From assembly GCA_009809945.1 (NCBI GenBank), contig WTPW01000302.1, positions 1 to 64,000 on the forward strand: a stretch of 64,000 nucleotides of DNA. Reading direction: 5' to 3'. The notes beneath the pieces were generated by a model. It worked only from the letters and a program-made list of their open reading frames with translations, was not told where the DNA came from and searched no databases. The first letter of the stretch is position 1; every line of letters starts with the position of its first letter. Of the stretch, positions 56,481 through 64,000 are shown piece by piece. Both the position numbers and the translations under genes were made by a program. This DNA comes from Gigaspora margarita. Lineage: Eukaryota > Glomeromycota > Glomeromycetes > Diversisporales > Gigasporaceae.

Positions 56481-56689
56481 TCAAACTTCAAGAACAACTA
56501 TATTGATGCACTATATATATTAAGAAAAAAATTTAACATAAGAGTTAATTGGAAAATTTTTTAATTTAAACTATACATATTATACATGATCTTCTAGTGT
56601 AATATAATGACTATTATATTACTATAATCATTATTTAGAGCATTTTTTTTCTTTTTTCTTTTATTTATTTTTATTTTTATTTTTTTCCT

Positions 56690-57065
56690 TTTCTTTAATT
56701 TTAGCAACTTCAAAAATAACAACTATAATAGAACTTATCTTGCAAGAATTTACAAAAACAGAACCAGTCAATATTATTATAGAATTCCCTTCTTATCATA
56801 GGCAAGATAGAACTAAAAAGAAAGTTCAACAAATCTATCAAGCTATGAGAAACACTGCAAAACAAAAATGAAGTAAAATAATTCTTATTAGAACTGTAGT
56901 CTACACTTACTATTTAGGAGAACTTTTGAAAACTAAACATAAAACTCTAGCCCAACAAACAGTTTTAGCAAACCTCTTAACAAATATTATAAAATGGCTT
57001 CTATACGAACTTACAAAAGATTTTCACTATATGGTATAGAAACCATTTACAGAACCAAGTTCTTA
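56690..57065 (+). pseudogene. Long near-intact coding fragment, not identified
   Basis: From about 56,704 one frame runs about 120 codons with one TGA: FTKTEPVNIIIEFPSYHRQD, RTKKKVQQIYQAMRNTAKQK, TGA, SKIILIRTVVYTYYLGELLK, TKHKTLAQQTVLANLLTNII, KWLLYELTKDFHYMV, then TAG. It is preceded by a pyrimidine-rich run ending TTTTAG, which could be an intron acceptor. I do not recognise the family. Confidence 0.5.
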
Positions 57066-57157
57066 ACATTGTTCAATATCAAAAGGCTAAAGGTATCAGA
57101 TCTTATCTTTCTTTGTTAAATTTTCATAGAATTCGAAAATAAGTCTAAAAGAATATT

Positions 57158-57340
57158 GACCTATAGAAATTGCTATAAAACACAAAATTGATTATAACTC
57201 TTGATCCACTAATCTGAATTGAATGAAATGACCACCATTTGAATCAGTTCATCGAGATGGTTCTAACAAGCTATATATCATCAAATTCGACTACTGTGTG
57301 ATGAGATCAGAACCAATTAACAATTAATATAGGATTTGCA
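57158..57340. repeat. Copy of the 48,451 palindromic-element end
   Basis: TTGACCTATAGAAATTGCTA, AAAACACAAAATTGATTATA and CTCTTGATCCACTAATC match 48,452-48,520, then diverge to CATCGAGATGGTTCTAACAA, a version of the CGTCTC-type core seen in the other palindromes. The Ile/Leu-rich frame at 57,347-57,652 just after it is (ATTTATT)n-like low complexity, not a gene. Confidence 0.6.
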
Positions 57341-57666
57341 ATCTGATTGGCTAAGGACCTTCTGTGTGAAAGTCTTTACATGTTATTTCTAAAACATATC
57401 ATATTTATAGCATATTTATTATTTATTTTATTTATTATACATATATTATTTATTTCATATATTACATTTCTATTATTTATACTATATATTTTATTAGTAG
57501 TAGATATAGCATATATTACATATATAGTAGATATAGTCTGTTATATTTGTGAAAAAACAAAAAGTATAAAGCAGCTGATGTGGACCCCAAGTTCAACATT
57601 GAGTCTTCATACTCTTTTACTAATAAATATAATTATTTATTACTTAGATTAAACAATTTCTAGTAT

Positions 57667-57785
57667 GACTACTTAAATTAGATACCAAAAGTATATGTGT
57701 GGCTAGTTGTACCTTCATCCCTGTGTAATTTCCAATAAGTAAACTGAATAAACACTATCCCCCAAGACGGGTACTTCGAAAAAAA
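57667..57785 (+). mobile_element. 5'-truncated SINE/retroposon fragment with target duplication
   Basis: 119 bp starting GACTACTTAAATTAGATACC, ending CCCAAGACGGGTACTTCG plus A-tail, flanked by AAACAATTTCTAGTAT (57,651-57,666; 57,786-57,801). The first half is the SINE core of 20,926-21,034; the 3' end matches the retroposon at 29,304. Confidence 0.88.
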
Positions 57786-57814
57786 AAACAATTTCTAGTA
57801 TCCTCATATACTTT

Positions 57815-57995
57815 TAATTATAGCCTTTTTCGTAATTGCAAATTGTCTTAAATCTTCTTTGTTAAGTTTTATTAAAAAAATGCCTTTCAATTTAGATATA
57901 TCACAGTAACAGATGAGGTTACACTAAGTGTTCACTGTCTAAGGTCACTCTAATTACCTACTATCTTTAAGGAAGTAGATATAGAATAACAATAT
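57815..57995 (-). pseudogene. Second copy of the 51,431 coding fragment
   Basis: Reads CDISKLKGIFLIKLNKEDLR and QFAITKKAIIKSI, then TGA, on the minus strand. About 85% alike by eye to 51,431-51,620, including the flanking ACAGTGAACACTTAG (inverse). The same TGA occurs in both copies, so it predates their separation or is a real codon in that gene. Confidence 0.6.
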
Positions 57996-57997
57996 AT

Positions 57998-58427
57998 ATA
58001 GTAAATTCAATAATTTTAATTAATATTTGACTCTGACTATTTTATCTGTAGCCCAATTTGGCTATGAACTGGATGAATGTACTACATAGTCTTATTTTCC
58101 AAGTTTTAATCTTGAACTATCTGTTCCATACAACCAAATTAGCCATAGTGCATTTATGGAATCAATGCTAAAGTTCATGACAGATCTTTACTAGGTTTCA
58201 TAACTTCAGTTATCCAAATCATAGATCCTAACAAGCAAGTTAAGCTTCAAAGGGTTTGTTATACCAATTACCAATTAAGTCCATCCATTAATGTTCTGGG
58301 TCCCTGGTTCCCATGGTATTTCAGTTCCCTAATAAAAATTGATATTCACCACCAACAAGATTTGAACTGGTAGCCTTCTAATTTGGAACTTTGAAGTATA
58401 ACTTCTATGCTATTAGACCCAAGATTA
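57998..58427 (-). mobile_element. tRNA-headed SINE, diverged copy
   Basis: The inverse reads TCTTGGGTCTAATAGCATAG at the 5' head with a B-box-like CAGTTCAAATCTTG (58,357-58,373). The body aligns with the SINE at 43,965-44,481 throughout (AACTGAAATACCATGG, TTACGAAAC / TTATGAAAC, CTTGGAAAATAAGACTA). A-tail and target duplication are not clear, so it is older. Confidence 0.82.
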
Positions 58428-58683
58428 TTGCTATACTAGATACTGGTATAAAAAATTAGCAAAATTGTAGACACTGAGTACTTAAGATAATACTTTTGAA
58501 CAATAAAAAGAGTTTTGTTAGTGAAGTTGTAAGAATATTGTATAAAAAGTTTTAATAAAACACATATTCTTCTCACTCTACTATCTACAAACAAATAAAT
58601 AATTAAAAGATTAAATAGAAAAACAAATAAATAATTGAAAGATTAAATAGAACCCTTTGCAACTCATTTGCAAAAATTACAGA
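58428..58683. other. Short AT-rich stretch
   Basis: Includes a small direct repeat of AAACAAATAAATAATT(A/G)AAAGATTAAATAGAA near 58,590 and 58,620; otherwise nothing supported. Confidence 0.5.
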
Positions 58684-58974
58684 TAGAGTTCTGCAATTTG
58701 ATTTGATTTGATTTGATCAAATATTTGAATCCAAATCAAATTCAAGTTCATAATTTTCAAATCAAATCAAATTCAAATTAATGAATATTTGATTTGATTT
58801 GATCAAGTATTTGAAATATTTGATAATTTGTAAATAAAATTTTAAAAAATTTCAAAAATATCAAATTTAAATAGAGAATTTTTAATTCAAATCAAATTCA
58901 AATTAAGACTTATTTAATTTGATCAAATGCAAATATGCTTAATATTTGATTTAATTTGAGTTTGAGAAACTCTA
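58684..58974. mobile_element. hAT-like MITE built of TTTGATTTGA words
   Basis: Ends TAGAGTTCTGCAATTTGATT and inverse TAGAGTTTCTCAAACTC. The interior is almost only AAATCAAATC / GATTTGATTTG words. The left flank is ATTACAGA; the right flank, read across the MITE inserted at 58,979, is GTTATAGA (6/8, differences are transitions). Confidence 0.75.
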
Positions 58975-58978
58975 GTTA

Positions 58979-60895
58979 GGCCATTTGAATTTATAATTTC
59001 TTTTAATGTTCCCTTAAGGGTAGAGGGTATATCGATCATTTTTTATATAATTTTTGTGGTACAAGAGAAAATCGTATGTTACAAGAAATATGCCCCTGAT
59101 AAAAATTTTTAGAGTTACAATAAACCCTTGTCAAAATTTTGTGCCATATAATTTAAAACCTCTATTTATAGTAGGGAAATTTCTAGAAGCAATTCCATTT
59201 TAAAAAAATATGCAGTAAAACTTTTCTGGGTTAACCCAAAATTTTCTGGGTTACCCTGAAAGTTCCCTTAAAATTTTTGGATAGTAATTTATTCTATTAG
59301 ACTTCTAGAACAAATAGCTTACCCAATCATATTTGATATTTATTTTTCTTTTTTTATCAATGTTCTTTAGAAAGATTTACTTTCGGGTAAGTAGGCTATA
59401 GATTCAATAAATGGAACATTGTTTTTTTTTCAACATTTTTTCGTTTCTGCTATCGTTTTCATTTTACTTTGGAGTTTATTCTATAGAATGGTTGCTAAAT
59501 AGAGCAAAGCCAGAGGAAATTGATAGCCAAATCTAACCAAACCACAAAGTAGTTGAAGTTTTTCTTAGAACAACACCTTTGGTTTTGGTGACAGTAATTT
59601 TGGTTTTGGTTTCATCGTAATGTAAACAGTACTATTTAAAAATATAGTTAAGGCTTGGGTTAAGGTTAGAGTTAGGGTGGCTCGTAATTTGTTGTTAGTT
59701 TTTATTTGATTTCTTTACTTTTTGTAGCATTTGGTTTTGGTATAGCTTCTGAAAAATTTTTATTTGTATAGGTAGATATCGTATAAAATATTCAAATAAA
59801 AAAAAAAACTTTTTTATTAGGCTGTATATATCGTTATAAGAAATTTTGAGCTGTAGTATTTTATTTTAACTAGTTTTTTATTTTTATTTAAAAATTTATT
59901 TTATTACAATAAAATAATAACTAACATTACTGTTAAATTACATATAAAATTATTAACTCATTTAGCCACTATAGCGTATCAACTAGATAAAACTTTCTAA
60001 ATAATATACTACTACTACACTATCTACTAGGTAGTTTAATTCGTCTTTCACCTCTATGACAGCATTTCTTCTGTCTTCACTCTATTTCAAGTATAGTTTA
60101 CCATACTTCAGTTTCCACACTACAGAACCATTCTAAAGAATAAACTCCAACAAAAGAAAGTTAGTAAAGCAGAAAATAACTTGAAAATTTTAATAAAAAA
60201 ACAGTAAAATAGATCAAAAAAAAAAAACTAAAACAACGTACTAATTACAGAATTTACACTCAGCCAAAGGTGCTATTCAGAGTGATTTGCATGTCAAAGC
60301 CACCACGAGACTTCACCAGAGTTTTCTTTGGCTTCACTCTATTCAGTATAGTTTACCATTTTCAGGTTCCACCAAGAGCCGTTCTAAAGAAACTCTAATG
60401 AAAGAGTTTAAAAAAAATGGCAAAGGTGAAAGATATAACATATCACTTGTTGGATCTAGCCTATTCAACTTAGGGGGTCTTCCTAAATTAAATGCTGGTG
60501 ATAAGACAAAAGAAAAAAAAAAAAGCTTAGAAGAGAATAAAAAAAAAATCAATATGATAGTACAAAAAAAAAGTTATACGTATTATAGAAATTTCTAGAT
60601 GGGTTCGATTTCTACATGCATTATACAAAAAAAATTACCATCGATTTCATATTAGAAATGATCGATATACCCTCTATCCTTAAAAAGCTTAAGCATAGTG
60701 GGTAGGGGGGTCAAATTAAACAAACATATTAAAATTGCAAAAAATAAACACATTATTATTGGTCGACTTATAAGCACGTGACTTATTGGAATCCTAAGAT
60801 GAGATGAGCATTCTGATTGGCCTGTTTAATTCTAGAGAGAGCTCTTAGAGCTGGTGGAGGGAGAACATTAAACAAAATTGTAATTTCGAACAGCC
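58979..60895. mobile_element. PIF/Harbinger-like MITE copy 2, split by a TTAA element
   Basis: Left end 58,979-59,013 (GGCCATTTGAATTTATAATT) and the rest 60,684-60,895, together the inverse equivalent of 4,442-4,675. Flanked by TTA (58,976-58,978; 60,896-60,898). The right end inverse is GGCTGTTCGAAATTACAAT. Confidence 0.82.
59018..60679. mobile_element. TTAA-flanked element, 1.66 kb
   Basis: TTAA at 59,014-59,017 and 60,680-60,683. Inverted ends GGGTAGAGGGTATATCGATC and inverse GGATAGAGGGTATATCGATC. Comparison with the MITE copy at 4,442 shows no TTAA duplication there, so TTAA is the target duplication (piggyBac-like behaviour). Inside: TTAGAGTTAGGGTGG, inverted blocks around GAGTTTATTCTATAGAATGG, and a direct repeat (CACTCTATT(TCA)AGTATAGTTTACCAT) at about 60,080 and 60,337. 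The frame at 60,287-60,598 (103 codons, Lys-rich) has no transposase feature. Confidence 0.8.
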
Positions 60896-60929
60896 TTATA
60901 GATAACAATAAAGACTGGATATACACATA

Positions 60930-61470
60930 CTTGCAGTACTATTTTATTTAGAACCAATCAATATGCAACCACTAAATATAGAATGATAAGCTATTCTATC
61001 TATAAAAACTATTATCCCAATAGACTTAGCTGACCCAGACAAAAAAGTATTATTAGAAAATAGTATTTTACAATAAGCCTTTGAATTATCGCAATATAAC
61101 AATGCTAAAAAAAATACAAGTAAATCTCAAAAAAAAAAACAGGAAAATTTGATTCAATGATTCAGAAAGAAGAATTTGAAATTGGAGACAAAGTTTGGGT
61201 CAAAGAAAAGATATCAAAATCTTATACTCAGTAAAATTTGAGGAGAATAGAATTCAACCCTTTATTATTAAAGATAAATTAAACAATAGAGCTTACAAAC
61301 TTTATGCAATAGAAGAAAAAATATTAAAGCAGTATTACAATAGTGATTGTTTTGTTCAGTATTATAAGTGACAAGATTGCCAACCTGAAATTGTTATTTA
61401 GAATTTTTAGAAAGAAATTGTTAAAACAGATCAGAAATATAGCTTTACTCCTTAATTTATTACATGCAAT
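60930..61470 (+). pseudogene. Ty3/gypsy integrase C-terminal remnant
   Basis: NAKKNTSKSQKKKQENLIQ (about 61,100), then EFEIGDKVWVKEKISKSYTQ (about 61,165), PFIIKDKLNNRAYKLYAIEE (about 61,256) and ILKQYYNSDCFVQYYK (about 61,322), QPEIVI (about 61,389): the SH3-like C-terminal integrase domain and following tail of gypsy elements. Frames shift once and stops are TAG/TAA/TGA at Gln- or Trp-type places. The catalytic core is missing here. Confidence 0.82.
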
Positions 61471-61599
61471 GTATTTTTTTTATTTTTACCTCACTTTTTT
61501 CTAAAATTTTTAGATTTCTTAAAATAATTTTTTCTTATCTTTTTTTTCAAAAAAAACTTCTTCAACCCCAAACCTTAATTACTTGCAAAATTAGGCAAA

Positions 61600-62270
61600 A
61601 TGTGTAGTCAAATTTCTTTGGTGTATAACAATAGTTCTGTTATTACAAAAAATCAAATTGTAGTAACAGATAGAATAGAAATTTTATTCTTAGCATAATT
61701 CCCAACAGAAGATACAGACTGGATACAGAATAATTCTGCTAATGATTACCTTTTTAAATCCAATATTAATAACTCTTCTAGTACAAAATAAAATAACTTT
61801 GGCCAACCCAAAACTTAATGAAAATAATGCAAAACTAAAATTACTCTTCTTCTTGCTCTTATTGAACCAAGAAATGCTAGTAATCAGAATATAGAATTAG
61901 AACCAGAGTTAACTAAAAATAGTATAGAACTAGATGGTTATAATACTGTTCTTGCAAAAATTGTTAAAGACCTAACTAAAAAAAAAAAAAGCAAAATACT
62001 TTTCTCTAAGCAAGTCCTCTCCTAACTTTTACTTGAAAAGACCAAATTAGTAAGATTAGAAATCACTTAGACCAAGAAAAACAAGAATACTATAAGACAA
62101 AGAAATCTATATTCTTAAATTTGTTATTATTTGGAAAAAATTCAGAAAGAGTTTTGAAATGATTCTATAGTTCTTAAAGAAATAAGAAATCTTATTAAAG
62201 CCTCTCTTGAATTATGTCAAACAAATAAAATAAGAAAAGGAGTCAAGTAAACATAATAAGTTTTTAAGTA
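61600..62270 (+). pseudogene. Additional coding remnant downstream of integrase
   Basis: ATG at 61,600 opens MCSQISLVYNNSSVITKNQI and, through single stops, FPTEDTDWIQNNSANDYLFK, ALIEPRNASNQNIELEPELT, KNSIELDGYNTVLAKIVKDL and ending ASLELCQTNKIRKGVK in another frame. It begins about 140 bp after the integrase remnant, so it may be an extra 3' frame of the same retroelement. No env, protease or other motif seen. Confidence 0.5.
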
Positions 62271-62620
62271 CAGAAAACTTAAATGACTCTACCAGGTATA
62301 GTATATTTCTCTTAGTAAGGCCACACCAATTTAATTTTCTGTTTAATATAACAAAAGTAGTTAATAAGATGGAGGAGTGCTAAAATAAAACACACTATAT
62401 AATATAATGCAAATATTGCAATTTTATTAGCTATTAATTTTGTATAATAAGTTATATAACAATTGATATTACCAATAAACAAAATTGCTCAAAACTAAGG
62501 TATTTAAAAAATATTTAATTGATGATCTGCCAGTCATGTGAAGAATGATCATAGTGAAATGTGATGCAGATTATATATAAAAATCACTATAGGCCCAAAT
62601 ATGGCATGCGCCCATATAAA
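62271..62620. other. Gene-free AT-rich stretch
   Basis: AAGATGGAGGAGTGC near 62,367 is purine-rich and could be the polypurine tract of the retroelement, but no LTR was identified after it. Confidence 0.3.
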
Positions 62621-62795
62621 AATATTTTTTTACTAAGTTAATGATACATGCTGACTAATTGAAAGTTTTAGAGCTCATTGAGACGGTTCTAATGGTAGTT
62701 GGATCATCCAAATTGGCCCAGTAGATAGCGAAATATTATTAAAAAATGATTGGACAACTATATAAAATCTTTATGTAAACAACTATACCAGGAAC
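62621..62795. repeat. Half-copy of the 48.5 kb palindromic element
   Basis: TACTAAGTTAATGATACATG, AGAGCTCATTGAGACGGTTC, TTGGATCATCCAAATTGGCC and TATTATTAAAAAATGATTGG align with 48,670-48,800. Confidence 0.75.
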
Positions 62796-62922
62796 GGAAT
62801 GATATGTAATATTATGAAGTATTGTTACTGAGATATTTTTAATAGAGTACATCCACAAAATCTTATAACTAATTGGATAATGCATTAAATGCAGTAAAAA
62901 TGTAAAATTCTGCACTTAAATG

Positions 62923-63112
62923 TAGGGTTCCTACAAACCCAGATCAAATCAAACTTTAGGCCAAGTTTGAGTTTGATTTGATTTCAAATCAAACCCAAAC
63001 TCAAACTGGCATTAAAAAAAATGTTTGAGTTTGATTTGAAGCAAACTTTTAGTTAAATTTGAGTTTGATTTGGGTTTGAGTTTGAAGTTTGCAATCTAGT
63101 TTGAGTTTGAAT
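62923..63112. mobile_element. Word-repeat island (GTTTGAGTTTGATTTG), probable hAT-like relic
   Basis: Begins TAGGGTTCCTACAAACCC, then AAATCAAAC/GTTTGAGTTTG words in both orientations. Cut on the right by the next element. Confidence 0.55.
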
Positions 63113-64000
63113 ACTGTATATTGCCAAAAATAAGCTACCTCCGAAAATAAACTACCCCCTCTTTTTTGGTTAAGAAATACAAAACGACTTTGACCCGAAA
63201 ATAAGCTAACCACGATTGATGAAAGTTCCTATATAGTAAAGTCCAAATTTTACTAAGTAAATCGATTAAAGTCGCTTAAGTAAACTTATTCAGCATATCA
63301 AAATACGTTTACCCTAAAATTTACAACGAAATTGGAGAAAAATTTATTAATTGGAATTTAATATTTACGTTCAACGAAGAAATTAAAATTTTAATAACAA
63401 AATATATTCGTTAAATGTAAAAATTAAAAGTCAAATAATAAAAAGTACTTATATTTTGATGAAACTTTCAGGATAGATGTAGTATGGTCTTCCAAATAAG
63501 TTTACTTAAGGGTAGGGTGAATGTAGATCATTTTTAATAGTGATCACATTGTGATCATATGAAATCAGGTGATCAACCAATCACGATTGTAAACAACATA
63601 GATTCGACCAATCAGCTTTATTCATTTTTGTGTAACTAAGGAAAATTTGAGCCAACTTAGAAAAACTTTACGACATATAGAAGTATAATTTTTTCAAATA
63701 CTATATTTATTAAAATTTTACTATTATGAAAAGAGTATTTTGTACTACATATTATAAAATATTTGGCTAAATTTATAACAACCGTAAAAAGTTTTATTTG
63801 TAGCACATTTTTATTTTCTATATAAATCTCATTGTACTACTAAAATCATATGATAAATGATCTACATTCACCCTACCCTTAAGCGCAAATAATGGATCTA
63901 TATAGTAGAATTTAGACTTTACTATGTAGCTACTATTGGTGATTGACCAAAAATCGATTTTATCCAAAAATAAGCAACCCAGATTTTTTGCGTCCAAAAT
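63113..64000. mobile_element. GAAAATAAGCTACC-family palindromic element, running off the window
   Basis: Left end CTGTATATTGCCAAAAATAA matches the MITE at 55,718. Inner inverted arms (AGTAAAGTCCAAATTTTACTAAG...CGCTTAAGTAAACTTATT and its inverse with GCGCAAATAATGG) are split on the right by the TTAA MITE. The window ends inside the right terminal region (CCAAAAATAAGCAACCC). Confidence 0.75.
63510..63878. mobile_element. TTAA-flanked MITE, 369 bp
   Basis: TTAA at 63,506-63,509 and 63,879-63,882. Perfect inverted ends GGGTAGGGTGAATGTAGATC. The host palindrome's other arm shows the uninterrupted site CGCTTAAGTAAACTT, proving a TTAA target duplication. Ends resemble those of 59,018-60,679. Interior AT-rich, non-coding. 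Confidence 0.9.

Noticed and set aside
57347-57652. 101-codon hydrophobic frame
   Set aside because: Encoded by (ATTTATT)- and (ATATA)-like low-complexity DNA; no motif or context.
60287-60598. 103-codon Lys-rich frame inside the TTAA element
   Set aside because: No transposase motif; mirrored by a minus-strand frame over the same inverted/direct repeats.
5115-62270. Non-standard genetic code (TGA = Trp, TAA/TAG = Gln)
   Set aside because: Reading the relics this way opens many frames, but TGG and CAA are still widely used, some stops fit Arg (CGA) better, frames also shift, and zinc and catalytic residues are lost by the same transitions. Decay is simpler.

Overview
This is AT-rich (roughly a quarter G+C by eye) eukaryotic nuclear DNA with no complete, intact host gene that I can find. 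The best guess at the source is an arbuscular mycorrhizal fungus (Glomeromycotina, Rhizophagus/Gigaspora-like). That inference rests on the style of the Ty3/gypsy Gag and integrase remnants, a LINE with a C-terminal RNase H, TTAGGG-type interstitial telomere repeats and very high AT content. It was not tested by any search. A few N bases show that this is a draft assembly.

Layout. 0-5 kb: T-rich DNA, a telomere-like (CCCTAA)n tract, a degenerate 1.1 kb array and two abutting MITEs. 5.1-8.2 kb: a 5'-truncated LINE with an open RNase H frame. 8.6-16 kb: small DNA-transposon relics (TA-, 8-bp- and other-TSD types), including a GC-rich hAT-like element. 17.5-20 kb: a Ty3/gypsy Gag pseudogene split by a hAT-like MITE. 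20.4-22.3 kb: a hAT-like element carrying a tRNA-headed SINE. 24.9-27.3 kb: a satellite of about 115-bp units. 27.5-34.1 kb: a minus-strand coding remnant cut by two hAT-like elements with perfect 8-bp target duplications; the first contains a 328-bp palindromic satellite, which is itself interrupted by a 767-bp GC-rich retroposon. 36-44.6 kb: tandem and palindromic repeats, a hAT-like element containing a Mutator-like MITE, a PIF/Harbinger-like element inserted in a hairpin satellite, and a second SINE. 45-57 kb: retroelement-type coding debris (including integrase HHCC/core remnants) interspersed with large palindromes, a nearly full-length Tc1 element and an array of seven long hairpins. 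57-64 kb: SINE copies, a three-level nested insertion, an integrase C-terminus with a further downstream frame, and a TTAA-type MITE nested in a palindromic element.

How it fits together. The sequence reads as a graveyard of selfish DNA. Target-site duplications and related undisturbed copies inside the same window give the relative order of many insertions. Nearly every in-frame stop in the coding relics is one C:G-to-T:A transition from a plausible sense codon (CAA, CAG, CGA or TGG). The satellite repeats vary mostly between CG, CA and TG, which points to cytosine-methylation decay or a RIP-like process.

The most notable patterns are: (1) hAT-like elements that each repeat a different short word; (2) telomere-like TTAGGG motifs in the middle of many otherwise unrelated MITEs; (3) a modular SINE/retroposon family sharing a conserved core of about 109 bp; (4) TTAA-flanked elements whose empty sites can be read within this window; and (5) the hairpin array at 53.4-55.1 kb.
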